From DASQFI01 sp035633215 (GTDB lineage Bacteria; Acidobacteriota; Vicinamibacteria; Vicinamibacterales; SCN-69-37): a DNA stretch of 64,000 bases. Both the position numbers and the translations under genes were made by a program. Below the pieces are notes generated by a model that was not told the DNA's origin, ran no database searches, and was given only the letters and a program-made list of their open reading frames with translations. Positions 36,717 through 45,307 of this stretch are shown in pieces. The first letter of the stretch is position 1. Every line of letters starts with the position of its first letter. The DNA lies in NCBI GenBank assembly GCA_035633215.1, contig DASQFI010000028.1, positions 1-64,000 of the forward strand, written 5' to 3'.

Positions 36717-37441
36717 AGAATCTTCCCGACGATTTCTCGTTGTTTAGCGAACAGAGTCTGTGTGCCGATGTCGGCAAGCGCCAACAGCGTGTCGAGCGCG
36801 GCCCGGTCGAATGGCTGAGCCTCCGCCGTCCCCTGGATTTCAATAAACCGACCGTCCGAAGTCCTGACGACGTTCATGTCGACGTCGGCGCGGGAGTCTT
36901 CGTCGTAGGCGAGGTCCAGCATCGCCGTGCCGCCGATGATGCCGACGCTCGTGGCGGCCACGTAGTCGGTGATGGGCAGACGCGTGAGGACGCCTTGCTC
37001 GCGGAGCCGCTCGAGTGCCAGGACGAGGGCGACGAAGCCGCCGCTGATGGCCGCGGTCCGGGTGCCGCCGTCGGCCTGGATCACGTCGCAGTCGATCCAG
37101 ACCGTCCGCTCGCCCAGCTCGGTGAGCGTCGTGACGGAGCGCAGCGATCGGCCGATCAGCCGCTGGATTTCCTGCGTCCGCCCACCGACCTTGCCGGTCG
37201 CGGCCTCGCGGGTCGTCCGCGTGGACGTCGCGCGCGGGAGCATGCCGTATTCGGCCGTGACCCAGCCCTTGCCGCTGCCACGCTGAAACGGCGGCACGCG
37301 CTCCTCGACCGACGCCGTGCAGATGACGCGAGTGCGGCCGACCTCGATCAGCACCGATCCTTCGGCGTGCATCGTGAAATCGGGCGTCAACTTTGTTTCG
37401 CGCGGCGCGTCGGCGGCGCGTCCATCAAGTCGAAGTGTCAA
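36707..37441 (-). CDS. rph: Ribonuclease PH
   Basis: A 244-aa protein starting at TTG 37441, with GGAGG 6 bp upstream. It carries RNase PH signatures: GSVLIEVGRTRVICTASVEE, GWVTAEYGMLPRAT, the phosphate-binding GGRTQEIQRLIGRSLR, and DCDVIQADGGTRTAAISG. It trims 3' ends of tRNA precursors by phosphorolysis and may add nucleotides. Its last residues, ILKY, are encoded by a copy of the GAAGTAC word, so the repeat array has invaded or been extended from the 3' end. It follows the GerMN gene across a 117-bp inverted-repeat segment. Confidence 0.96.
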   Translation of the reverse strand: MTLRLDGRAADAPRETKLTPDFTMHAEGSVLIEVGRTRVICTASVEERVPPFQRGSGKGWVTAEYGMLPRATSTRTTREAATGKVGGRTQEIQRLIGRSLRSVTTLTELGERTVWIDCDVIQADGGTRTAAISGGFVALVLALERLREQGVLTRLPITDYVAATSVGIIGGTAMLDLAYDEDSRADVDMNVVRTSDGRFIEIQGTAEAQPFDRAALDTLLALADIGTQTLFAKQREIVGKILKY

Positions 37442-37480
37442 CGAAACCTCCGTGCATATGGATTATTCACTTTCATTCTG

Positions 37481-37597
37481 CGTTTGTCAGATGGTCGTGC
37501 GGTCTGCAAGGCCCGACTTTGCCGCAGCGCGCCCGATCTCTGGCGCGCGAGCGTGCGGCCGGAGGGCCGGCAGACTGCTACGACCATCTGACAAACG
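37481..37597. repeat. Inverted repeat with perfect 18-bp arms
   Basis: CGTTTGTCAGATGGTCGT (37481-37498) is perfectly inverted at 37580-37597, and inner GTCTGC/GCAGAC arms extend the stem. It fills the gap between the GerMN stop (37599) and rph and would be a strong stem-loop in their common transcript. There is no T run, so a processing or attenuating role is as likely as termination. Confidence 0.8.
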
Positions 37598-37598
37598 C

Positions 37599-38240
37599 TC
37601 ACCGCCTCACCCATTCGAGCGCGCGTTTGAGCGGGTGACGTAGATCGATATGTCCGGCCAGCGTGTCGGTTTCTTTGCCGTCGATCAGAATCTGCACGGC
37701 GGTGATGTCCGGCAGGTTGATGGTGACCGCGTTCACAATCGCGAAGACCGCGAGCGATTCGCTGAGCGATCCGCCGGTGTGGCCACGCGACACGTCGCGA
37801 CTGAGATCGATGTAGGCCTCGCCCCGGGGCGACAGGTAGACGGCCCGGACCTTGGTGCCGGCAGGGATCGCCGACACCGTGCCCTCGGGCGGCGGCTGGA
37901 CCTGGGCTTCGACGATGCGCCGGGCCTGCTCGACAGGCGTTTCGCCGAACGGCACTTCTGCGTTGGAGAGCACGAGCTCGCTGCCGTTCTCCGCCACGTA
38001 GAACAGCGTCACGTGGATCTTGCGCGCGTCGCCGGTGGCGCCTGAACTGGCCGCGGCGGGTGGGTCGCCCGGTGACGTCGTCAGCAGCCGGGGCAGCTTC
38101 GCGATGACCAGCCAGACGCCCAGCGACAGCGCGATGCCGCCCGCGATTGCGAACCAGACCGCGCGCCGCGAAAACGGCCAGGGCTGACCGCGATTTGGCG
38201 CGGGCGGAGGAGGCATCTCGACCGGCGTGTCGTCGCTCAT
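37599..38240 (-). CDS. GerMN-domain protein, membrane-anchored
   Basis: A 213-aa protein with a Pro-rich N-terminus, one membrane helix near residues 28-48 and a C-terminal GerMN domain (VTLFYVAENGSELVLSN, then VYLSPRGEAYIDLSRDV). In spore formers GerM helps peptidoglycan remodelling; in non-spore formers it accompanies amidases. The ATG overlaps the amidase stop (ATGA), which supports a joint cell-envelope function. The order amidase-GerMN-rph matches the gerM-rph-rdgB series common in bacteria. Confidence 0.9.
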   Translation of the reverse strand: MSDDTPVEMPPPPAPNRGQPWPFSRRAVWFAIAGGIALSLGVWLVIAKLPRLLTTSPGDPPAAASSGATGDARKIHVTLFYVAENGSELVLSNAEVPFGETPVEQARRIVEAQVQPPPEGTVSAIPAGTKVRAVYLSPRGEAYIDLSRDVSRGHTGGSLSESLAVFAIVNAVTINLPDITAVQILIDGKETDTLAGHIDLRHPLKRALEWVRR

Positions 38241-39745
38241 CGCTGCGGTGGCCTCGCATCCGGATCGGGAATGCCCCGCCGGGCCTCGCCAATCGTCGCC
38301 ATCAGCGCCTCGATGATCGCCGACTGGAACTCGCGGCGCGCGAGCGCCCGTTCGTCGTCGGCGTTTGTGAGAAAACCCATCTCAATCAGCAACGCGGGCA
38401 TGTTGGCGCCCACCAGCACCCGAAGCGGCATCTGCGCCGCGGGTTTGGCGTGGAGCGGCACGCGGCGCTCGGCGAGGTGCCGAACGAGAACGGACCCGAG
38501 CGCGCCCGAGCGGCTCGCGAACGGCAGTTGAGCCAGGTCCCACGGCACCGCTTCGATAGTGCGGGTGCCGCCCTCGACCGCCGGCACCGCGGCGCCGCGC
38601 CCGGAGGGGGCGCCCATCCGGCCCGCATAGCCGCCGACCGCGAGCGAGAGCACTTGCGCGCCACGCACAGCCGGCCGCAGCGATGCGTTGGCGTGCAGGC
38701 TGAAGAACACGTCCGCCTTGTTGTTGTTGGCGAGCGCGGTCCGGCGATCGTACGGGACGTTCTCGTCGCCGTCGCGTGTGAGCAGGACGCGAAGCCCCAG
38801 GCGGCTCTCAATCGTCGCCTTGAGCTTCTGCGCGACCTGGAGCGTCAGATCTTTTTCCTTGAGGCCCTTCGGCCCATGCGCCCCTTCGTCGTCGCCGCCG
38901 TGGCCCGGATCGATCACGATCGTGCGGATCGTGCCGGGGGGCTGGAGGTCGAGGACCGGCGGCTCCTGTGCCGCAGGATTGGGCGTCACGGGCGGCGTCT
39001 GCGTCGGCATCAGATCGATGACGAGCTGGGTGGGATCGCGATCGGCCGCGGTCTGGTAGCTCACGGCTGATGGACCCAGCTCGAAGACGAGCGTTGTGCC
39101 CTCGACTCGCGCCGCCGTGACGAATTCGGGCGCGAGGCCCACCGCGCCGCGTGAGTCCAGCGCGGCCGCATCGAACCGGACGAGCACCCGGTTGCCTTCG
39201 CGGGTGACTCGATGTGGCGTGGGCGGCTGGATGTCGATCGTGAGCCGGCCGCTCGACGCGGCGCGTTCGAAGCGAACGGAGACCTGCGGGACCCGCGCGT
39301 CGCCGACGAGGATCACCCGGCCGGTCCGCCGGACCTCGATGCGCACACCGAGTGCCGGTCCGAGCGCGGCCGACAGGAAATCCACCGGCACGGCCCACGT
39401 GTTCCGATCGCGCTGCACCGGTCCGCTGAGCTGCACGATACGGCCCGAGACCTGCGCGAACGCCTGCCCCGCGATCAGGTTGATGCGTTGGCCGCGCGCG
39501 GTGATCGTCAGTGCATTCAGCGCGGCGTCCTCGGCGGTCGTGAAGTTGAACAGGCTGGCGAGCTGATCGATCGCCACCAGCTCCGTGCCGCCCGACGAGC
39601 GATACGGCAGCGATCGACGGCCGTCAGCGGTGTAAACGGTATACACGTTCTGCGCCGGTGGCTGCTGCGCGGGCAGCACCGGGGCCGTCGTGGCAGCAAG
39701 ACCGCCAAGCAGCAGGCAGACAGAAATGAAGCGGACGATCGGCAT
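38237..39745 (-). CDS. N-acetylmuramoyl-L-alanine amidase with AMIN domain
   Basis: A 502-aa secreted enzyme. After a signal peptide (CLLLGGLAATTAPVLPAQ) comes a copper amine oxidase-like/AMIN-type N-terminal region, then an amidase_3 domain from about residue 285 with the zinc motif IVIDPGHGGDDEGAHGP, Glu in LKEKDLTLQ, and VFFSLHANAS. It cleaves the amide bond between MurNAc and L-Ala and acts in cell separation. It starts a minus-strand unit with GerMN and rph; its start at 39745 lies next to a heptamer tract. Confidence 0.93.
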   Translation of the reverse strand: MPIVRFISVCLLLGGLAATTAPVLPAQQPPAQNVYTVYTADGRRSLPYRSSGGTELVAIDQLASLFNFTTAEDAALNALTITARGQRINLIAGQAFAQVSGRIVQLSGPVQRDRNTWAVPVDFLSAALGPALGVRIEVRRTGRVILVGDARVPQVSVRFERAASSGRLTIDIQPPTPHRVTREGNRVLVRFDAAALDSRGAVGLAPEFVTAARVEGTTLVFELGPSAVSYQTAADRDPTQLVIDLMPTQTPPVTPNPAAQEPPVLDLQPPGTIRTIVIDPGHGGDDEGAHGPKGLKEKDLTLQVAQKLKATIESRLGLRVLLTRDGDENVPYDRRTALANNNKADVFFSLHANASLRPAVRGAQVLSLAVGGYAGRMGAPSGRGAAVPAVEGGTRTIEAVPWDLAQLPFASRSGALGSVLVRHLAERRVPLHAKPAAQMPLRVLVGANMPALLIEMGFLTNADDERALARREFQSAIIEALMATIGEARRGIPDPDARPPQR

Positions 39746-39749
39746 TCCC

Positions 39750-39796
39750 GATTGCAGACTCGATTCCAGATTTCAGATTATAGAGTCCAGATTCGC
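39750..39796. repeat. Heptanucleotide word tract, GATTYCA type
   Basis: Plus-strand words: GATTGCA, GACTC (short), GATTCCA, GATTTCA, GATTATA, GAGTCCA, GATTCGC. It occupies the whole 52-bp gap between the divergent amidase and DUF3052 starts, so it overlaps their promoters or leaders. Confidence 0.82.
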
Positions 39797-39797
39797 C

Positions 39798-40193
39798 ATG
39801 GCCGGATACTCCGGGACGCCGCTGGTCAAGAAGCTTGGCATCAAACCGGGCGCGCGCGTCGCGCTGTTGGGCGAGCCGTCCGGGTTCCGGCGAGAGCTCG
39901 TTGGGCTGCCGCCGGACGTCGCGCTGGCCACGCGCGCGGCCGGTTCACCCGACCTCACCGTCTGGTTCGTGAAATCGGCGCGCGAGCTCGAGTCTGGCAT
40001 CAGGAAAATGTCAGGCGCGATGGGGCAGGGACTGTGGATTGCCTGGCCGAAGAAATCGTCGGCGCTCGCGGCCGACATCAGCGAAACCGGCGTCCGGGCG
40101 GCCGGCCTCGCCAACGGACTCGTCGACTACAAAGTCTGCGCGATCAACGATACGTGGTCGGGCTTGAAGTTCGCGCGCGCCAAGAAGAGATGA
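39798..40193 (+). CDS. DUF3052-domain protein
   Basis: The ATG at 39798 gives 131 aa. It begins with GYSGTPLVKKLGIKPGARVAL, the opening of the DUF3052 family, and contains GQGLWIAWPKKSSALAADI, also typical. Members are small cytosolic proteins of unknown function. A longer open frame upstream runs through the heptamer tract and is not used. The GH127 gene begins 26 bp downstream. Confidence 0.85.
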   Translation: MAGYSGTPLVKKLGIKPGARVALLGEPSGFRRELVGLPPDVALATRAAGSPDLTVWFVKSARELESGIRKMSGAMGQGLWIAWPKKSSALAADISETGVRAAGLANGLVDYKVCAINDTWSGLKFARAKKR

Positions 40194-40218
40194 CGACCTT
40201 TCCTGATGGAGCACCCCG

Positions 40219-42183
40219 GTGACACGGATCGCAGCCATTCTCCTGACGGTCGCCGGCACGGCGTTTCTCGCCGAACAGCCGGCGACGATCGCCTATCCGA
40301 TCCGTCCCGTCCCGCTCGCTCAGGTCCAAATCACCGGCGGCTTCTGGCGCCCGCGGCTCGATACGAACCGGCTCGTCACGATCCCTCACATCCTCCAGCA
40401 GAACGAGACGACTGGCCGCGTCGACAACCTGCGCAAGGGCGCGGGTCGCTTGCCGGGTGAGTACCAGGGCCGACGATTCAACGACACCGACGTCTACAAA
40501 GTGATCGAGGCGGCTGCGTACACGCTCGTCTCGCATCCGGATCCGGAGCTTTCGAAGAAACTTGATGAGCTCATCGAGCTCATCGCGGCGTCCCAGCAAC
40601 CTGACGGCTATCTGTTCCCGGCGCGGACGATCAATCCGGCGAAACCGGCGGCCGGTCTCGGCAACGAGCGCTGGATGCACGAGAACACCGGCAGTCACGA
40701 GCTCTACAACTTCGGCCACCTCTACGAAGCCGCCATCGCGCACTTCGCGGCCACCGGCAAGCGCTCGCTGCTCGACGTTGCGGTCAAGAACGCTAATCTC
40801 GTGCGGCGGACGTTCGGCCCGGCCGCGCGTCGCGATGCGCCGGGGCACGAGGAGATCGAGCTGGCGCTCGTGCGCCTCTTTCAGACGACGAATGACCGCC
40901 GCTATCTCGACCTCGCCAGGTTCTTCATGGGCGAGCGCGGCAAGCCGCACGCGTCGAAGGACTATCCGGCCGATTCGAACTTCGCGATCTACAACGACCG
41001 CCCCTACCGCCAGGATCACCTGCCCGTCGTCGACCAGCCGCGCGCGGTCGGGCACGCGGTCCGTGCGACGTATCTCTACGCGGCGATGACCGACATCGCA
41101 GGCATGCTCGGCGACCGAGCGTACGACGCGGCGGTCAACCGGCTCTGGGATGACGTGGCGTTCAAGCGCATGTACGTGACGGGCGGTCTCGGCGCGCGCG
41201 GAACCGTGGAGGCGTTCGGCGACGACTACGAGCTCCCCAACCGCACGGCCTATACGGAGACGTGCGCCTCCATCGGCGGCTTGCTGTGGCACCACCGGAT
41301 GTTCCTCAAGTCCGGGGACACGAAGTATCTCGACGCGTTCGAGCAGACCCTCTACAACGGCTACCTGTCCGGCGTCTCGATCAAGGGCGATACATTTTTC
41401 TATCAGAACCCGCTCGAGTCCACCGGCCGCAACGAACGGAGCGCGTACTTCGACGTGGCCTGCTGTCCCGCCAATCTGGCGCGCCTGATGGCGCGGCTGC
41501 CCGAGCTCGTCTACGCTCAACGCGGCGACGAGATCTTCGTCAACCTCTACGCCGAGTCGACCGCCGCCGTGAAACTGCCGCAGGGTCAGGTTCGGATCGA
41601 ACAGGCGACGAGGTATCCGTGGGACGGGCGGGTCACGCTGTCGATGCAGCTGGCCACTCCCATGGAGTTCACGTTGCGACTGCGTGCGCCCGGGTGGCTC
41701 GGCGAGGCGCCTATCGCGAGCGACCTCTATCGATTCGCGAACCGAACCGAGGACGTGCCCGTGACGGTCGATGTGAGCGGCCGCCGCGCGTCTGCTCAGA
41801 TCGACCGTGGCTGGATTACGCTCAGGCGGCAATGGATCTCCGGCGATCGGGTGGAGCTGACGCTGCCGATGCCGGCGCGCCGCGTGCTCGCGCACGCCGG
41901 CATCAAGGACAACATCGGGAAGGCGGCGCTTCAACGCGGCCCGATCGTCTACAGCCTGGAGGGGCTCGACAACGGCGGCCGGGTCGTCGATGCCGTGATT
42001 CCGCTCACGGCCCCGTTCACGCCAGTCTTTCAGGGCGAACTGATGGGAGGCGTCACGGTGCTCAGGGCCGATCTGCGAGCGGCGGCGATACCAATGGCCG
42101 CGACGCGCATCTACACCGCCGTGCCGTATTTCGCGTGGGCGAATCGCGGACGCGGAGAGATGATCGTGTGGATCAGGTACTGA
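40219..42183 (+). CDS. Glycoside hydrolase family 127 (DUF1680), beta-L-arabinofuranosidase-like
   Basis: A 654-aa protein from GTG 40219, with a signal peptide ending near residue 19. It opens with ITGGFWRPRLDTNRLVTIP, typical of the family. The zinc-binding Cys/Glu residues of GH127 enzymes are visible as TYTETCAS(IGG)-like sequence (TAYTETCASIGG) and the later DVACCPANLAR. It likely removes L-arabinofuranose from plant or other glycans in the periplasm; specificity is inferred. It overlaps the HupE gene by 11 bp at the convergent ends. Confidence 0.9.
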   Translation: MTRIAAILLTVAGTAFLAEQPATIAYPIRPVPLAQVQITGGFWRPRLDTNRLVTIPHILQQNETTGRVDNLRKGAGRLPGEYQGRRFNDTDVYKVIEAAAYTLVSHPDPELSKKLDELIELIAASQQPDGYLFPARTINPAKPAAGLGNERWMHENTGSHELYNFGHLYEAAIAHFAATGKRSLLDVAVKNANLVRRTFGPAARRDAPGHEEIELALVRLFQTTNDRRYLDLARFFMGERGKPHASKDYPADSNFAIYNDRPYRQDHLPVVDQPRAVGHAVRATYLYAAMTDIAGMLGDRAYDAAVNRLWDDVAFKRMYVTGGLGARGTVEAFGDDYELPNRTAYTETCASIGGLLWHHRMFLKSGDTKYLDAFEQTLYNGYLSGVSIKGDTFFYQNPLESTGRNERSAYFDVACCPANLARLMARLPELVYAQRGDEIFVNLYAESTAAVKLPQGQVRIEQATRYPWDGRVTLSMQLATPMEFTLRLRAPGWLGEAPIASDLYRFANRTEDVPVTVDVSGRRASAQIDRGWITLRRQWISGDRVELTLPMPARRVLAHAGIKDNIGKAALQRGPIVYSLEGLDNGGRVVDAVIPLTAPFTPVFQGELMGGVTVLRADLRAAAIPMAATRIYTAVPYFAWANRGRGEMIVWIRY

Positions 42184-43282
42184 TCCTATCCACCACCCAG
42201 TACACTCCGGCCAGCGCGATCGCGAGCGACGCCGGCCGCACGACCAGCCGACGGTAGTCCGCGGCCTGAACCCGCAGCGCGAGTAGCGCCAACGCCGCGA
42301 TCAGAATCACCGTCAGCTGTCCCGCTTCGACGCCCAGATTGAAGGCGACCAGCGTGCTGAAGAACTCGGCGCGAGGGAGATCGAGCGCGGTGAGTGCCTC
42401 GGCAAATCCCAGGCCGTGCAGCAAGCCGAACGCGAACACCAGCACCAGCCGCCACGGCGTGAGGGTCGACGTGAAGAGATTTTCGAACGCCACGTAGACG
42501 ATCGAGAGAGCGATCAGCGGTTCGACCACAGATCCTGGCAGCGTGAATACGCCGTAGAGGCTCAGCGCCAGCGTGATCGAATGCGCGACCGTGAACGCGG
42601 TGACCTGCAAGAGCACCGTTCGTGTGCGTGCGGCCAGCAGGAACAATCCCAGCACGAACAGAATGTGATCGACGCCTTTCGGCACGATGTGCGCGAAGCC
42701 GACCGCCACCGACCGAACGAACCCGCGGGTGTGGCTCTCTCCGGCCAGTGACGCGACGTCATAGTCGCGGCTGACCTGCGTGCCGGTCAGCCATTCGAAC
42801 GCGTCATCGGCCGTGGGCGCTGCGGTGCCATCACGGCGAATCGAGAGCGGATAGGTGCCTGAGACGAGCGTTGTGCTCCACGACAGCCGCGACCCGCCCG
42901 ACGGGAGCTGACCTCTCAGCCGCACCGCGATCTTGCCGCTTTCATCTGCAACGGGTTCGATCCCTGTCAGTCGCAGCGGCACTGGACCGCCGTCGCCTCG
43001 GACCGTCAGCTGCGCGATCAGGGTCGCGTGACGCTCGAGAACCCGGCGGTCGATCGCGGCGGGTGAGCGGTCGGGCTCCGCGTGTATGCCCGCGAGCGCC
43101 TCGAGCTTCGTCGCCAGCGCTTCGCCGATCGTCGTGAAGATCACTTCGATTGTGCCATCGCCGCTCACGATGACCTGCGCGTGGGTGAAGGCGGTCGGGT
43201 GTGCTGACACGACGACGGTGGCCAGGAGGACCGTCGCGAGCCCGAGCAGTGCGGTCGCCGCGCGGGCGAAGAAGGTGGTCAT
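42173..43282 (-). CDS. HupE/UreJ-family membrane protein
   Basis: The ATG at 43282 gives 369 aa with a signal peptide (ALLGLATVLLATVVVSAHP). A periplasmic domain of about 170 residues is followed by six to seven hydrophobic segments with FAHIVPKGVDHILFVLGLFL, AHSITLALSLYG and GLLHGLGFAEAL, the signature of HupE/UreJ_2. The family is linked to metal (nickel or cobalt) uptake, but this subgroup is not defined functionally. It is the last gene of a DUF4331-barrel-TPR-HupE operon; its start overlaps the TPR stop (ATGA). Confidence 0.88.
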   Translation of the reverse strand: MTTFFARAATALLGLATVLLATVVVSAHPTAFTHAQVIVSGDGTIEVIFTTIGEALATKLEALAGIHAEPDRSPAAIDRRVLERHATLIAQLTVRGDGGPVPLRLTGIEPVADESGKIAVRLRGQLPSGGSRLSWSTTLVSGTYPLSIRRDGTAAPTADDAFEWLTGTQVSRDYDVASLAGESHTRGFVRSVAVGFAHIVPKGVDHILFVLGLFLLAARTRTVLLQVTAFTVAHSITLALSLYGVFTLPGSVVEPLIALSIVYVAFENLFTSTLTPWRLVLVFAFGLLHGLGFAEALTALDLPRAEFFSTLVAFNLGVEAGQLTVILIAALALLALRVQAADYRRLVVRPASLAIALAGVYWVVDRIST

Positions 43283-44493
43283 CGACGGAGCCTCGTTTCT
43301 TTCACCGCGCCAGAGATGGCCTCGGCATGCTGGCGAATGGCGCGGTCTCGCGTGCCCGTGCGCAATGCACGGGCGATCGCGGTTCGTGCGTCTGCAAGAC
43401 GACCGGCTTTGAAGTACGCGCACGCCAGCGCGTCGGCCGTGAAGATGTCCGCGCGTTCGGCGGCCGCGCCTTCGGCCAGCCGGACCGCGTCCTCGACCCG
43501 TCGGCCGCGCTCGGCGAGGAAGAGCGCGAGTTTCGCCGGCTCGGGCGCATCAGTCTGCCAGGCGGCTTCGGCGAGCCGGTACTGCGTCTCCGCCTCGTCG
43601 GTCCTGCCGAGCGCGGATAACAGATCGCCCGACAGCGCCAGGAGCGCCGGTGACGGCGTCCTCGTGAGCAGCAGTTTCACGCGAGCGAGGGCGGGACCGT
43701 ACTCGCCGTCGGCCGCCATCGCGCGTGCGAGCCCTTCGACGCCGAGCGGGTGGCCTGGAAACGCATAGTCCGCGTGCCGGAATTCGCGGCGAGCGTCGGC
43801 CGGTCTGTTCGCCGCGAGGTTCAAATGTCCAAGCTGCGTGCGATGCCAGGCGAGCGATTCCGGATCTCGCGCGCTGGTCGCTTCGAGCGCCATTGTCATG
43901 AAATCGATCGCCCCGACGAGGTCGCCTTGCAGCTCGCGCGCGTAGGCCGCTCGCGCGTAGGCCGCCGCGTCGGGCCGGCGCTGGGCCATCGTGTCGAACG
44001 CCGCGAACGCCCGGTCGTAGTCGCCAAGCTCGAGATGCGCGTCGCCGAGGACGCCGTAGAGCCACGCGTCGTCGCGCCGCGTTTGCAAGGCGCGTTCGGC
44101 GGCCCGGATGGCGTCGCGAAATCGGTGCTGGGACAGCAAGACCGCCGCGAGCATTCGCCGCGCGTAGTAGTGATCCGGCTGCGCGGCCAGGACCCGCTCG
44201 AGTGCCCGCCCGGCTCGCCACGCCAGCGCGGCGTTCCCCGTGACCCGGGTCTGGCGAAGCAACGCATCGGCCAGCGTCACGGCCGCGGCGGCATCGTCGG
44301 GCGTCGACGCCAGCCGCGCTTCCATCTGTAGAACGGTTCGCGTGAGGTCGTCGCGACTCGTCGTTGGCGCTCCTGCCGCTCCAAGCATCGGCACCGCTCG
44401 TTCGCGCACCGGCGTCTCACGCGTCGAACAACTGGCGCCGGCCAGGAGCAGGCCGGCGCCAATGAGTGCTGTGTAGATCGAGGGTCCTGGCAT
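43279..44493 (-). CDS. TPR-repeat lipoprotein
   Basis: A 404-aa protein with a lipobox (LLLAGASC) at the N-terminus, so it is probably a lipid-anchored periplasmic or outer-membrane protein. About eight tetratricopeptide helix pairs follow, for example DDAWLYGVLGDAHLELGDYDRAFAAFDTMAQR. It probably serves as a scaffold for its operon partners. ATGA coupling to HupE is seen downstream; 162 bp of repeat-like sequence separates it from the barrel gene upstream. Confidence 0.88.
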   Translation of the reverse strand: MPGPSIYTALIGAGLLLAGASCSTRETPVRERAVPMLGAAGAPTTSRDDLTRTVLQMEARLASTPDDAAAAVTLADALLRQTRVTGNAALAWRAGRALERVLAAQPDHYYARRMLAAVLLSQHRFRDAIRAAERALQTRRDDAWLYGVLGDAHLELGDYDRAFAAFDTMAQRRPDAAAYARAAYARELQGDLVGAIDFMTMALEATSARDPESLAWHRTQLGHLNLAANRPADARREFRHADYAFPGHPLGVEGLARAMAADGEYGPALARVKLLLTRTPSPALLALSGDLLSALGRTDEAETQYRLAEAAWQTDAPEPAKLALFLAERGRRVEDAVRLAEGAAAERADIFTADALACAYFKAGRLADARTAIARALRTGTRDRAIRQHAEAISGAVKETRLRR

Positions 44494-44540
44494 CGCTGTC
44501 TTCTTTTCTTAGTTGCTCGCGGGGCCCCACCCCCGCTCGA

Positions 44541-44581
44541 CCTTCGACTTCGCTCAGGTCGACCCTGAGCTTCGCCGAAGG
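44541..44581. repeat. Imperfect palindrome CCTTCGACTTCGCTCAGG type
   Basis: CCTTCGACTTCGCTCAGG and its inverted partner CCCTGAGCTTCGCCGAAGG flank TCGA. The rest of the 162-bp gap 44494-44655 is GC-rich with short CGCTCGCTTCGCTCGCT-like dyads and no gene. This repeat type is common in many bacterial genomes. Confidence 0.65.
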
Positions 44582-44655
44582 GTCGCCCGCCCTGCGGCGC
44601 TCGCTTCGCTCGCTCTCCTCGGGCGGTCTGGCTGTTGGTTGGGCTGGCCGCGTGT

Positions 44656-45228
44656 CTAAAACCTCACGGCCATCCCTACGGTCGCGCGCCAGAACCCGAA
44701 CTTCGAGAAGTCGAGATCGAACGCGTTGGTGTCGTCGTCGGTCTTGCGCAGGCCGCGGAAGTAGCGCAAGTCGCCGCGGACGCCGACATGGCCCTGGAAA
44801 AACTCCGCGCCGCCGCCGGCATCCCAGCCGAGCTTGCGGGCATCGACCGAGAAGATCCCGCCGGCTTCCGAGAGGCGCGGATGAAAGAGCCCGAGGCCAC
44901 CAGAGACGTACGGGCGCAGGTTGTCGCGGCTGCTCGGAACGTTCAGCACGCCATTGCCCATGACGGTGAGCACGCGTCGGGTCGTGCGGAAGCCGTCCTG
45001 CTCGAAGAACTCCGGCGTCCAGCCGAGGTCACCTTCGACGCCGATCCAGCTGTTGCCTCTCCATCCACCCGAGACGCCGACGGTGGTCGCCGACTGCGTC
45101 GCGTCACCGCCGGACGTGCTGCCGACGAACGGCGAGACGACCCAGTTGCGTGTGCGTGGCGGTTGCGCGAAGGCGGGCGAGGCGGCCAGCAGGACGGCCA
45201 GCATCGCGCTTGTCGTGAACATTTTCAT
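44656..45228 (-). CDS. Outer-membrane beta-barrel protein
   Basis: A 190-aa protein with a signal peptide (MLAVLLAASPAFA) and AAGGAGACAGCA just before the ATG. The mature part is alternating hydrophobic beta strands, Gly-rich, ending in the aromatic residue of MAVRF, which fits an eight-stranded OmpA/opacity-type barrel. It lies between DUF4331 and the TPR lipoprotein in a minus-strand unit and may be the outer-membrane part of that system. Confidence 0.84.
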   Translation of the reverse strand: MKMFTTSAMLAVLLAASPAFAQPPRTRNWVVSPFVGSTSGGDATQSATTVGVSGGWRGNSWIGVEGDLGWTPEFFEQDGFRTTRRVLTVMGNGVLNVPSSRDNLRPYVSGGLGLFHPRLSEAGGIFSVDARKLGWDAGGGAEFFQGHVGVRGDLRYFRGLRKTDDDTNAFDLDFSKFGFWRATVGMAVRF

Positions 45229-45246
45229 TGCTGTCTCCTTGATTCG

Positions 45247-45302
45247 TGCAGGCCGGCCCTTCAGGGCCGGCGAGTAAGGCGGGGCTAAAGCCCCGCCCTA
45301 CA
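45247..45302. repeat. TAG-CTA double-hairpin element, copy 2
   Basis: Read on the minus strand it matches copy 1 and copy 3: TAGGGCGGGGCTTTAGCCCC, then a CGCCGGCCCT-GA-AGGGCCGG hairpin. It lies between the DUF4331 gene (stop 6 bp away) and the barrel gene, inside their likely transcript. Confidence 0.85.
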
Positions 45303-45307
45303 GGGGT

